Positions 17,197 to 25,328 of a DNA stretch of 64,000 nucleotides are shown in pieces. Positions within the stretch are counted from its first letter, which is position 1. Each line of letters opens with the position of its first letter. The position numbers and the translations under genes are program-made. This stretch comes from Haloarcula taiwanensis (lineage in GTDB: Archaea > Halobacteriota > Halobacteria > Halobacteriales > Haloarculaceae). A model generated the notes under the pieces. That model did no database searches, had not been told where the DNA came from, and was given only the letters and a program-made list of their open reading frames with translations. The DNA lies in NCBI GenBank assembly GCA_002844335.1, contig CP019154.1, positions 310,001-374,000 on the forward strand, read 5' to 3'.

Positions 17197-18123
17197 TCAG
17201 GCACCTCCCTGTGCGGTACTGTTGTAGACGACCTGTTGATTCTCCGGCGTGCCGTATATCATGAGGAAGTGGACTGTGTCGACGCCCTGGAACGTGTACG
17301 GTGCGCCCTCGGCGACGACGGTCGCGTTCCCACCGGCTTCACTCCCGCCGGCGAGGAGGAACAGCCCTTGTGGGTCCGCGGGGTTGTGGTACACGACCTG
17401 ATATTCCGAGAGGCCAGCAGCGTCGGCTGCACCGGCTATCGCGGCTTCGAGTCCGCCGACTTCATCTGCGTAGCCGGTCTGGACCGCGCGACCGCCCTGA
17501 TACGCCGAGGCTTCGGCGACAGTCTCTCGGGAGACGTTGAGCCTGTCACCGCGTTCGGTCATGACCGCACCGACAAAGGCTCGTTTCATCGACTCGAGGC
17601 TGGCGTAGTACTGGTCCCGTGTCATCCCTCGATGGGCCTTGTCGGGGCCAGTAGTGGCGGCGGGGCTCAGTCCGTCACTCGGTGCGGTTCCGATGACGCC
17701 GACGTGGCCGACGAGGCTGGCCGGCGTCACGTAGATGCGGTCGCTCGGGACCGCGGTGTAGTACGCGCCGGAGGCGGCGTACTGGTCGACGCTCGTGTAC
17801 ACCGGCTTCTCCGCTGCGAGCCGCTTGACGGCCAGATACATGGACTCACTGGAGGCGGCGCTTCCCCCGGGACTCGATATCCGCAGGACGACCGCTTCAA
17901 CTGACTCGTTGCTGCGGAGTTCACGGAGCTGCTGTACCGTGTCCTGTGAGCTAGAACTGGAAATCGTTTCGTCGATATTCACTACAGCGACGTACTGTTC
18001 GTCACCCTCGGCGACCGACGCCGCATACGGTACGACGGCGGCACCAATGAGAATGGCAATAACCGCAAGTACCGTATATGATTGGAGGGCAGTCGCGACC
18101 CGTCTATCGATTGGGTTGTTCAT
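17197..18123 (-). CDS. sppA: signal peptide peptidase SppA-type serine protease (S49)
   Basis: 308 residues from the ATG at 18123. One N-terminal transmembrane helix (about 17-38), then the S49 domain: VVNIDETI, VVLRISSPGGSAASSESMY, and the nucleophile S118 in QYAASGAYYTAVPSDRIYV. K162 (TGPDKAHRG) is the probable general base of the Ser-Lys dyad. It would degrade remnant signal peptides or membrane proteins with its active site outside the cell. The next gene begins at its stop codon, so the two form an operon. A GTG eight codons upstream is an alternative start. Confidence 0.85.
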   Translation of the reverse strand: MNNPIDRRVATALQSYTVLAVIAILIGAAVVPYAASVAEGDEQYVAVVNIDETISSSSSQDTVQQLRELRSNESVEAVVLRISSPGGSAASSESMYLAVKRLAAEKPVYTSVDQYAASGAYYTAVPSDRIYVTPASLVGHVGVIGTAPSDGLSPAATTGPDKAHRGMTRDQYYASLESMKRAFVGAVMTERGDRLNVSRETVAEASAYQGGRAVQTGYADEVGGLEAAIAGAADAAGLSEYQVVYHNPADPQGLFLLAGGSEAGGNATVVAEGAPYTFQGVDTVHFLMIYGTPENQQVVYNSTAQGGA

Positions 18124-18246
18124 ACGACAACATCGATTCGCTGTCACGTCGGACTAATAAAAGCATAGCCTGAACTGCTGGCCCAGAAGTCGCCATCCCG
18201 GAACGACATGGGAAGTTTCCTTACTATCGACCTGTAACCGGCGACT

Positions 18247-20253
18247 ATGGACCAACGAAAGCCGCCAGCCACGGAAGAGGGCTGGTACGCGCTGCACGAC
18301 TGCCGGAGCATCGACTGGGACGCCTGGCGCGAGGCCCCCCAGCGAGTCCGCGACCGTGCGCTCTCTGAGGGTATCGGCTTCCTCGACGCCTACGAAGCCG
18401 TTGAAGACGCCGACGAGGGCCAGACGGCGGTGTACACCGTCATGGGCCACAAGGCCGACATCATGATCCTCCACCTGCGGCCGACGATGGGCGACCTCGA
18501 CGCGGCCGAACGGCACTTCGAGCAGACGGAGTTCGCCGCCTTCACCGAGCAGGAATTCTCCTACGTCTCCGTGACGGAGGCGTCGGGCTACACCGAGAAG
18601 TCCCGCGAGTACTTCGAGGGCGAGGTCGACGACGACTCTGGGCTGGCCCAGTACATTCAGGCTCGGCTCCACCCCGACGTGCCTGACGAGGAGTTCGTCT
18701 GTTTCTACCCGATGAGCAAGCGCCGCCAGCCCGACCAGAACTGGTACGATACGTCCTTCGAGGAGCGGGCGGCCCACATAAAACGGCACGGCGATATCGG
18801 CCGCGGCTACGGCAGCGAGGTGAGCCAGATGATAGCCGGCTCCATCGGCTTTGACGACTGGGAGTGGGGCATCACGCTCTGGAGCGACGACATGCGCCAC
18901 ATCAAAGAACTGCTGACCGAGATGCGCTTCGACCCCTCGACCTCGCAGTTCGCAGAGTTTGGTCCCTTCTACGTCGGCCGGAAGTTCGACCCGTCCGAGT
19001 TGCCGGCCGTTCTGGCTGGCCAGCGGGTGCCGACCGACGACGAGTCGGTTCCGGAGACGCCGGCGGATGTTGCGGAACACGAGCATGTGCCCACCGACAC
19101 CGGCGCGAGTCACGGCCACGGCGAAGAGCCAGCGGCAAGCGGTGCACAGACGGGGGTACACGCCGGTGGAGACACCGACAGCCACGGCGGGACCCATCCC
19201 GGAAGCGCCGGCGAAGGTGACCACCCCCACGCCGAGGAGTCGTCCGACGAGGACGCGGATTCCGGCAGTAGCTCGGGCGGCCGGCCTGACGTTTCGGCCG
19301 ACTTCGAAGAGATAGACGACGCCGCACAGCGACTCGGCCGGCTGGGGCTGCACGAGGGCGACGCGTATGACGCCGGCGACTACGCGCTGGTGTTCCATTC
19401 CTCGGCCGATGCGGAGGACATCGTCGACGACGTATCCGACCTCGAGAGTAACTTCGACCACTACGACCGCCACGTCCGGACGGCTGTGCGCGCCGACAGC
19501 GGGCAGACCTACGTTGTCAGTATCTGGACGGCGAAAGACGCCGCCGAGACGGCAGCCGGGTTCCTGAAAGACATCGACGGCGTTGACGAACAGCTCGGCG
19601 GCTCCCTCGGCGAAGGGGCCGCAAGCGAAGAGACCGAGGACGGCAGTGACGCCCAGACCGCAGAGTCATCGCAGTCTATCCGCGAAACGCTCGAATCGGC
19701 GGGCGTCTACGCCGGACAACCACACGGTGAGGACGTGTACGCTCTCGTGGTGTACTCCGAAGCCGACGCCGAAACGCTCGACGCGGAAGTCGCGGACCTC
19801 CGGAGCGCGTTCGACCGCTACGACACCCACGTCCAGACGACAGTGTATGGCGATTCCGACGGCAACCTCTCGGCCGTCGCATCGCTATGGGGCACTGAGG
19901 ACGCCGCACAGACCGCCAGCGACTACCTCACCGACCTGCCCGGCGTCGTCGGCCGCCACGGCGAGGGCGACGGGTTCGGGACGATGGGGATGTTCTACAC
20001 GGTCAAGCCCGAGTTCCACGACGACTTCGTCGAGAAGTTCGACACGGTCGGCGGCCTGCTCGAAGAGATGGACGGCCACCGCGAGACCTCGCTGCTGTTC
20101 AACCACGACGACGAGAACGACATGTTCATCGCCAGCCAGTGGGACTCACAGGAGGACGCGATGGCCTTCTTCCGCTCCGACGACTTCTCGGAGACGGTCG
20201 ACTGGGGCCGTGACGTGCTGGCCGACAGACCGCGGCACGTGTTCCTGGCCTGA
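18247..20253 (+). CDS. pitA: PitA: chlorite dismutase/HemQ-like heme protein with internal repeats and C-terminal ABM domain
   Basis: 668 residues. Residues 1-255 are the chlorite dismutase-like domain most similar to HemQ (coproheme decarboxylase): Y154 and K158 in FYPMSKRR and axial H181 in IKRHGDIGRGYG, followed by IAGSIGFDDWEWGITLW. A His/Asp/Glu-rich linker spans about 270-345. Two related 90-residue repeats lie at about 355-445 and 476-566 (YALVFHSSADAE / YALVVYSEADAE). The last 93 residues are an antibiotic-biosynthesis-monooxygenase-like domain. Haloferax PitA has Cld plus ABM domains. The catalytic residues favour coproheme to heme conversion, but this is inferred. Single gene, divergent from sppA. 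Confidence 0.85.
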   Translation: MDQRKPPATEEGWYALHDCRSIDWDAWREAPQRVRDRALSEGIGFLDAYEAVEDADEGQTAVYTVMGHKADIMILHLRPTMGDLDAAERHFEQTEFAAFTEQEFSYVSVTEASGYTEKSREYFEGEVDDDSGLAQYIQARLHPDVPDEEFVCFYPMSKRRQPDQNWYDTSFEERAAHIKRHGDIGRGYGSEVSQMIAGSIGFDDWEWGITLWSDDMRHIKELLTEMRFDPSTSQFAEFGPFYVGRKFDPSELPAVLAGQRVPTDDESVPETPADVAEHEHVPTDTGASHGHGEEPAASGAQTGVHAGGDTDSHGGTHPGSAGEGDHPHAEESSDEDADSGSSSGGRPDVSADFEEIDDAAQRLGRLGLHEGDAYDAGDYALVFHSSADAEDIVDDVSDLESNFDHYDRHVRTAVRADSGQTYVVSIWTAKDAAETAAGFLKDIDGVDEQLGGSLGEGAASEETEDGSDAQTAESSQSIRETLESAGVYAGQPHGEDVYALVVYSEADAETLDAEVADLRSAFDRYDTHVQTTVYGDSDGNLSAVASLWGTEDAAQTASDYLTDLPGVVGRHGEGDGFGTMGMFYTVKPEFHDDFVEKFDTVGGLLEEMDGHRETSLLFNHDDENDMFIASQWDSQEDAMAFFRSDDFSETVDWGRDVLADRPRHVFLA

Positions 20254-20419
20254 CGACCGGCCGTCAGTCCACTTCTCCGCTACTCGGCGACAAGCCGCCA
20301 GAACTGTAGTTCGCCACCGTCGTTTTCGACCCGGGTCGCTCGTCGTAGTCGTTGCCTGGCATAGCCTGCGCTATCCTGGACTGAAAGGCAAGAGAATAGC
20401 AGCGGTGTTTCTACCCGTC

Positions 20420-20848
20420 TTAGTCGTCGTCTTCGGTCGTCGTCCGGTCGATGTCCTTCTCGCCGAAGTAGATCTCCGCGCCGTCCTGTGCCACCTTCTC
20501 GGCGAGGACGGCGCATTTCACCCGCATCGGCGAGATGTCGACGCCGAGCATCTCCGTGATGTCGTCGCGGTCCATCGCCTCCAGGTCCTCGACCGCCATC
20601 CCAGCCAGTTCCTGTGAGAGCATCGACGCGGAGGCCTGTGAGATGGCACAGCCGTCGCCTTGGAAGGCGACCCGCTCGATGGTCTCCTCGTCTTCGTCGA
20701 GGACGACGTCCATCCGTATCTCGTCGCCGCACATCGGGTTCTCGCCGACGTGGGTGAACGTGGGGTCCTCGATTTCCCCGTAGTTCCGGGGGTTCTTGTA
20801 GTGATCGAGGATCTGCTGCCGGTACATATCCGAGCCACCGATACCCAT
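20420..20848 (-). CDS. sufU: SufU/IscU-type iron-sulfur cluster scaffold
   Basis: 142 residues. The three cluster or zinc ligands are in ENPMCGDEI (about residue 40), GDGCAISQASASM (about 67) and MRVKCAVL (about 110). MYRQQILDHYKNPRNYG is the typical N-terminus. It accepts sulfur from SufS, encoded 300 bases upstream on the same strand. The start codon region is part of a tandem 57-base duplication, so an identical ATG context with an 11-codon dead-end frame lies just upstream. Confidence 0.9.
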   Translation of the reverse strand: MGIGGSDMYRQQILDHYKNPRNYGEIEDPTFTHVGENPMCGDEIRMDVVLDEDEETIERVAFQGDGCAISQASASMLSQELAGMAVEDLEAMDRDDITEMLGVDISPMRVKCAVLAEKVAQDGAEIYFGEKDIDRTTTEDDD

Positions 20849-20953
20849 AATTGAGCTATGATACGGCTGTCAGTCGGAAAAGGGTTCCGAGCCACCGATA
20901 CCCATAATTGAGCTATGATACGGCTGTCAGTCGGAAAAGGGTTCCGAGCCACC
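20830..20953. repeat. 57-base tandem direct repeat spanning the sufU start region
   Basis: Units begin at 20830 and 20887, are identical over 57 bases, and a third partial copy (10 bases) begins at 20944. Each unit holds the sufU start codon context and about 37 bases before it. The copying looks recent because no substitutions separate the two full units. Confidence 0.95.
20870..20905 (-). CDS. 11-codon decoy ORF created by the sufU tandem duplication
   Basis: The duplicated start gives ATG at 20905 followed by GIGGSEPFSD and TGA. It ends 21 bases before the true sufU ATG. If the upstream promoter copy is used, ribosomes may load here first. Confidence 0.3.
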   Translation of the reverse strand: MGIGGSEPFSD

Positions 20954-21149
20954 TTTTTCTGCGTCGGGTTCGAGTCGCGCTCTCCGAGCGCGTTCGAACC
21001 ACGTCTGGAAAAACGTGGTCTTGCTGAGCAGCGCGAAGCAAGGCTCGAAAGACGAGCAAAGCGAGTCCTTCGGTGGCGAAAGAGGCCGGACGCTCACTTC
21101 GTTCGCGTCCGGGGGAAACCGCGCGCCGAGGGCGCGCGATAGAGATTGA
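20954..21149. repeat. inverted-repeat cluster between sufS and sufU
   Basis: At least five stem-loops lie in about 170 bases: 20967-20973/20994-21000 with an inner CGCGC/GCGCG pair; CCACGT/ACGTGG at 20999-21018; GCTCG/CGAGC at 21043-21057; CCGGACGC/GCGTCCGG at 21086-21112; GCGCGC/GCGCGC at 21121-21137. No reading frame is convincing. The stretch could fold the sufS-sufU mRNA, or be a small non-autonomous repeat element. Confidence 0.8.
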
Positions 21150-22397
21150 TTACGCGAACAGCTGACGCGCGTCGTCGATAGCCTCAACCAATTTATCCAC
21201 TTCCTCGCGCGTGTTGTAGATGTAGAAGGACGCACGCGCAGACGCCGGGACACCCATCTTGTCGTGGAGCGGCTGGGTGCAGTGGTCGCCGGCGCGGATG
21301 GCGACGGCGGAGTCGTTGAGAATCGAGGAGAGGTCGTGGGCGTGGACCGAATCGAGGTTGAACGCGACCAGACCACCCCGTGCCGTCCCCGCGGGCGGGC
21401 CGTACGTCTCCACGTCGCCCTCTGCTTGGAGCTGTTCCAGCGCGTACTCGGCGAGCTGTTCCTCGTGGCGCTGAATCCGTTCCATGCCGATGTCGTCGAG
21501 GTAGTCACAGGCCTCCGCCAGCGCGATGCCCTGGCAGATGACCGGCGTTCCGGCCTCGAACTTCCAGGGGAGGTCGTTCCAGGTGGCGTCCTCGAAGGTG
21601 ACCTTCTGTATCATCTCGCCGCCGTAGAGGTACGGCTCCATCTCTTCGAGAATGTGCTTTTTTCCGTAAAGAACGCCGATACCGGTCGGACCGGCCATCT
21701 TGTGGCCCGAAAACGCGAGGAAGTCGGCGTCGATGGCCTCCACGTCGACCGGTCGGTTCGGCACCGACTGGGCGCCATCGACGAAGATGTAGGCGTCATG
21801 GTCGTGGGCGATGTCCGCCAGTTCTGAGACGGGGTTGACTGTCCCGAGCGTGTTCGAGACGTGGACGACGCTGACCATCGCGGTGTCGTCGGTGATGAGT
21901 TCGCGGGCGTGGTCCATGTCCAGCGTGCCGTCCTCCTCGACGCGGATGTACCGACAGGTCGCGCCGGTCTTCTTGGCGATCTGCTGCCAGGTCACCAGCG
22001 AGGCGTGGTGTTCCATCTCCGTGAGCACGACCTCGTCCTCGGGGCCGAGTTCGTTCAGGCCCCAGGCGTAGGCGACGAGGTTCTCGCTTTCGGTGGTGTT
22101 CTTGGTGAAGATGATCTCCTCGCGCTCGCCCGACGCGCCGATGAACTCGGCGACGCGGTCGTGGGCGTCCTCGTAGGCGACGCTGGCCTCCTGGCTGAGC
22201 TGGTGGAGGCCGCGGTGGACGTTGGCGTTCGTCGTCCGGTAGTAGTCAGCGATGGTCTCGACGACGGGTTCGGGCGTCTGCGTGGTGGCTGCGTTGTCGA
22301 GATACACCACTTGTTCGCCGCCGAATTCGCGCTGGAGGATGGGGAAGTCCTCGCGGATACGCTCCACGTCCAGTAGTTCAGATTCAGCGTGTCCCAT
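21150..22397 (-). CDS. sufS: cysteine desulfurase SufS
   Basis: 415 residues, a group II cysteine desulfurase. It removes sulfur from cysteine to supply SufU. The PLP lysine is in DFLAFSGHKMAGPTGIGVLYGKK. The active cysteine lies in the RAGDHCTQPLH loop near residue 365. YLDNAATTQTP at the N-terminus is diagnostic. It is upstream of sufU on the same strand, separated by a 300-base repeat-rich spacer, so the two may not be equally expressed. Confidence 0.94.
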   Translation of the reverse strand: MGHAESELLDVERIREDFPILQREFGGEQVVYLDNAATTQTPEPVVETIADYYRTTNANVHRGLHQLSQEASVAYEDAHDRVAEFIGASGEREEIIFTKNTTESENLVAYAWGLNELGPEDEVVLTEMEHHASLVTWQQIAKKTGATCRYIRVEEDGTLDMDHARELITDDTAMVSVVHVSNTLGTVNPVSELADIAHDHDAYIFVDGAQSVPNRPVDVEAIDADFLAFSGHKMAGPTGIGVLYGKKHILEEMEPYLYGGEMIQKVTFEDATWNDLPWKFEAGTPVICQGIALAEACDYLDDIGMERIQRHEEQLAEYALEQLQAEGDVETYGPPAGTARGGLVAFNLDSVHAHDLSSILNDSAVAIRAGDHCTQPLHDKMGVPASARASFYIYNTREEVDKLVEAIDDARQLFA

Positions 22398-22479
22398 TAC
22401 TTCTGTTCAAGGGCTCAACAGGCAACATTCCTTCGGTTCACCTAGAACTCTTTCCACCCGGTAGCGGCCGTTCCTCGCC

Positions 22480-22938
22480 CTATTCGGAGTCAGACTCGGA
22501 CACGGATGTGGCGGCCATCGCGTGTTGTTCCCGGTAGGTCTCCAGCAGGTAGTTGTCCCAGACGAGGTCCCCGAGGACGTGGGCGTACAGGACGAGGGCG
22601 GTAAACAGCGATAGCGGCTCGGAGACGAGCCAGAGGCTCCCGACCGCGAGACCGCCGATGAGGTGGTGGCTGAGGAGCCGCTGGAGCGGCCAGAGGTCCT
22701 GCGGGCCGAAAATTTTGTCTTGGTCAAGCAGCACAATTTTTGGATTCCGGAGGCAGCGGCGGAGCGCGGCCCAGTCTCCGCTCTCCAGTCGAGCCACGGC
22801 GAAGTGGTCGACGTCGATGGCGACGCCGACGACGACCGCATAACCGACAGCGGCCCACCAGGGGAGCGAAAGGGGCAGGACGACAACGCCAGCGGCCCCG
22901 ACGGCCGCGGAGACGATGGCGTGGTCTCGAGAATACAT
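22480..22938 (-). CDS. YdjM/DUF457-like membrane-bound metal-dependent hydrolase family protein
   Basis: 152 residues with three to four hydrophobic segments. Conserved polar residues inside the membrane region include DVDHF (about residue 43) and LLSHHLIGG (about residue 90), plus HVLGDLVWD, the metal-site pattern of this family. Enzymatic role is unproven for the family. It stands alone between sufS and the DUF424 gene. Confidence 0.65.
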   Translation of the reverse strand: MYSRDHAIVSAAVGAAGVVVLPLSLPWWAAVGYAVVVGVAIDVDHFAVARLESGDWAALRRCLRNPKIVLLDQDKIFGPQDLWPLQRLLSHHLIGGLAVGSLWLVSEPLSLFTALVLYAHVLGDLVWDNYLLETYREQHAMAATSVSESDSE

Positions 22939-22995
22939 ACGTACCCCTGTCGACGGGCGTGTGCAAAGACTGTCGGGGTCGGGCGTGCGGTGGCG

Positions 22996-23286
22996 CTACA
23001 TCCAGAGCAGTTGCGCGTGGCGCGTCTCGCCCAGATCGAGGACGTTCTCCTCGTCGACGAAGCCGTGTTCGACAGCGACGCTGACGGCGTCGTCGCCGAC
23101 GATGTTGGCGACCGAACACCGGGTGAGGCTGTCGACAATTTCGTCTTCGGTAGCCGTTTCGCCGCCGTAGAACTCCTCGTTGACGGTGAGTGACACGGGG
23201 CCGTTCTCGAACGTTTCGCCCATGATGTCGGGGTCACAGACGGAGACGAGCAGCCCCTCGTCGGTGTCGCGTTCGTTGAGTATCAT
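22996..23286 (-). CDS. DUF424 family protein
   Basis: 96 residues, acidic, matching the small archaeal DUF424 family (LLVSVCDPDIMGETFENG, CSVANIVGDDAVSVAVEHGFV, ending RHAQLLWM). Function is unknown; relatives are often near translation genes. It overlaps the preceding TPR gene by four bases (ATGA), indicating co-translation. Confidence 0.8.
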   Translation of the reverse strand: MILNERDTDEGLLVSVCDPDIMGETFENGPVSLTVNEEFYGGETATEDEIVDSLTRCSVANIVGDDAVSVAVEHGFVDEENVLDLGETRHAQLLWM

Positions 23287-24011
23287 TCAAGCAGTTGCTG
23301 TTCGGCCTCCTCGCGCATCTCGTCGACTTCCTCGGCCAGCTCCTCGGCGCGGTCGAACTCGCCGACCTCTTCGAGGGCGCGGGCCTTCTCTTCGAGCACG
23401 TCGGCGTTCCGGAAGCCGAGTCGGACCGCGTTGTCGAAGGCGTCGATGGCCTCGTCAGCCAGCCCGCGTTCGAGCAGGAAGAAGCCGCGGTTGTACCAGC
23501 CCTCGCCGAAACGGGGGTCGATTTCGACGGCGCGCTCGGCGTGTTCGAGCGCCTGCTCGGAGCGGCCCGATTTCCACAGCGCGTACGCGAGGTTCGTCTC
23601 CGCCGTGGCGGCGTGATCGGACTCCTCGTCGAAATTGAGGGCTTCCTTGTACGCGCCGATAGCGGCGTCCCACTCCTCGAGTTCCGCGTGGGCCGCGCCC
23701 TTGTTCGTCCAGGCTTCCTGTTTGAGCCGCTCGTCGTCCGTGTACTGGGCGACGCGCTCGAACGTCTCGGCGGCCTGTTCGTGACGGTTGATGTGCATGT
23801 ACTCCAGCCCGACATCGAGCAGCTGCTCGGGGTCGACGGCGTCGGAGGAGATGTTCCGCTGGTCCAGCAGGTCAGTGACGACACGGGAGTCGACGGGGTC
23901 GACCTTGTCCGGGTCGACCTCGAACTCCGGGGGTTCGAGGTCAAACCCCTCGTAGGGGTCGTCGAACCCCTGCCCCTCGGAGAAAGCGTGGTCGTCGTCG
24001 TGGTCTGTCAT
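23283..24011 (-). CDS. tetratricopeptide repeat protein
   Basis: 242 residues from the ATG at 24011. After an acidic 60-residue N-terminus come about five TPR units (for example NKGAAHAELEEWDAAIGAYKEA, then WYNRGFFLLERGLADEAIDAF). It has no signal or membrane segment, so it is probably a cytoplasmic adaptor. It is translationally coupled to the DUF424 gene. The partner proteins are unknown. Confidence 0.85.
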   Translation of the reverse strand: MTDHDDDHAFSEGQGFDDPYEGFDLEPPEFEVDPDKVDPVDSRVVTDLLDQRNISSDAVDPEQLLDVGLEYMHINRHEQAAETFERVAQYTDDERLKQEAWTNKGAAHAELEEWDAAIGAYKEALNFDEESDHAATAETNLAYALWKSGRSEQALEHAERAVEIDPRFGEGWYNRGFFLLERGLADEAIDAFDNAVRLGFRNADVLEEKARALEEVGEFDRAEELAEEVDEMREEAEQQLLE

Positions 24012-24095
24012 GCCTCCTGATTGACGGCCAATCCGGTTAAGGGCTACGTCCACGGCTCGTGAAGATATAGGTGTCCTGCGGTCGAATTCCCGGAT

Positions 24096-24494
24096 ATGCG
24101 GGACCCACTGGCAGTAGACGCGTTGCTCGTCTTCTCCGGGGGTGTGTTCGCGGTCGTCGGCTGGGCTGTTATCTCTTCGAACGAGGTTCCGCTGTCACTG
24201 CCCGCTGCCGGAGCGGGCGTCGCTGGAACGGTCGTTCTGGCGGCTCTCGTCGGGCAGTACTACGCGCAGCTATCGGGGTTCTGGCGCTGGGTGTCCAGTC
24301 CGGCAGAGACGCTCCGAGAACGAGCACGGGTGGGTCTCCTGCTCGTGGCGGCCATCCTCGCTCGGCTCTCCCTCACACTGCTGCCCGACACCGCCGTCCC
24401 CGCTCTCTCCGGCATCGCGGTCGCAATGGTCGCTCTGGGGCTCGGACACAGTCTCTGGCGGTGGTATACGGCCCCGGAGCACAGCAGCCACTGA
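24096..24494 (+). CDS. 132-residue membrane protein, unknown function
   Basis: Four hydrophobic segments (about residues 8-28, 36-60, 78-96, 100-122). The Gly/Ala-rich second helix and a Trp-rich short loop (FWRWVSSPAETLRER) stand out; no family recognised. A GATATA box about 30 bases before the ATG indicates a leaderless transcript that probably continues into thpR. Confidence 0.62.
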   Translation: MRDPLAVDALLVFSGGVFAVVGWAVISSNEVPLSLPAAGAGVAGTVVLAALVGQYYAQLSGFWRWVSSPAETLRERARVGLLLVAAILARLSLTLLPDTAVPALSGIAVAMVALGLGHSLWRWYTAPEHSSH

Positions 24495-24536
24495 CCCGTC
24501 GTAGCTTTCTTGCGGACACGACCGGAACCGCTAGCT

Positions 24537-25100
24537 ATGGCCAAGCGCCTGTTCGTCAGCGTCGACCTGGACGGGCTCGAAGACGCGGTTGCGAACGTAC
24601 AGGCACGCTTCGACGGGGTATCGGGTCTTCGACTGACCGACCCCGAACAGGCTCATATCACGTTGAAGTTCCTTGGCGATACAGACCCGGACCGTGTCGG
24701 TGACATCGTCACCGCACTCGAAACCGCGGTCGAAGACAGCGGCATCGAGCCGTTCGAAGCCGAGTTCGGCGGTTTCGGCGTCTTTCCGTCGCTGTCCTAT
24801 ATCAGCGTTGTCTGGGTTGGCGTCCGCGAGGGCCAGGGTGGCACGAGACTGACTGCGCTGCACGACGCTATCGAAGAGAGGACCGCCGCGATGGGGTTCG
24901 AGCCGGCGGACCACGAGTTCACACCCCACGCGACCGTCGCCAGAATGGACCATGCCGGCGGCAAAGAGACAGTACAGAACGCAGTCGAGAACGACGACCC
25001 CGACGTGGGTCGCCTGCTGGTCGAGGAAATCCGACTCAAGGAGAGTGAGCTGGGCCCCGACGGACCGACGTACCGGACCGTCGAATCGGTGCCGCTGTAA
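24537..25100 (+). CDS. thpR: RNA 2',3'-cyclic phosphodiesterase (LigT/ThpR)
   Basis: 187 residues. The two HxTx motifs of the 2H phosphoesterase fold are HITLKFLG (about residue 40) and HATVARMD (about 129). It hydrolyses 2',3'-cyclic phosphate ends of RNA and can ligate tRNA halves in vitro. The N-terminal RLFVSVDL is typical. It lies 42 bases after the membrane protein gene on the same strand. Confidence 0.9.
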   Translation: MAKRLFVSVDLDGLEDAVANVQARFDGVSGLRLTDPEQAHITLKFLGDTDPDRVGDIVTALETAVEDSGIEPFEAEFGGFGVFPSLSYISVVWVGVREGQGGTRLTALHDAIEERTAAMGFEPADHEFTPHATVARMDHAGGKETVQNAVENDDPDVGRLLVEEIRLKESELGPDGPTYRTVESVPL

Positions 25101-25288
25101 ACGTGTGTCGTCACAGTCAGACGGCTACGCCGGTCCGACTTCCAGACAGACGGTTTTGGCCGGCGCTTATTGTAATAATATTTATACGAGCTGCGCGACG
25201 GCGTTGCGACCGCTGTAGCATGGGCGGTATTCCTTCCAGGGGCGTCAATTAGACCCCCGAGTAGCTATCGACAGCGTCTGGCTGCCCG
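25101..25288. other. intergenic stretch with an orphan strong TATA-like box
   Basis: No convincing gene. A TAATATTTATAC element at about 25174-25185 looks like a strong promoter, yet the next large gene starts 170 bases later and has its own box. A ten-codon frame starts at 25219 (MGGIPSRGVN). A small RNA or long leader is possible. Confidence 0.4.
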
Positions 25289-25317
25289 TTTAGGTTAGCC
25301 AAAACAAATCAGGTTAG
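25289..25317 (+). promoter_or_regulatory. DtxR-box-like element with a repeated half site
   Basis: TTTAGGTTAGCC at 25289-25300 matches one half of the classic metal-regulator box TTAGGTTAGCCTAACC. A second AGGTTAG occurs at 25311-25317. The element sits just before the TATA-like TTTTTAT of the ZIP transporter gene, a sensible place for metal-dependent control by a DtxR/SirR-like protein. Confidence 0.55.
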
Positions 25318-25328
25318 TGACAATTTTT

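Noticed and set aside
18154..19473. Minus-strand frame of 439 codons opposite pitA
   Set aside because: Val/Arg/Leu-rich shadow frame; the plus-strand protein has clear domains.
20518..20952. Minus-strand frame with a repeated 19-residue start (MARNPFPTDSRIIAQLWVSV type)
   Set aside because: It is the 57-base tandem repeat read in a wrong frame and continues as a shadow of sufU.
20830..21149. Insertion sequence remnant between sufS and sufU
   Set aside because: No transposase fragment or terminal inverted repeats bounding the stretch; the direct repeat is tandem, not a target-site duplication. A non-autonomous element remains possible and is given as a finding.
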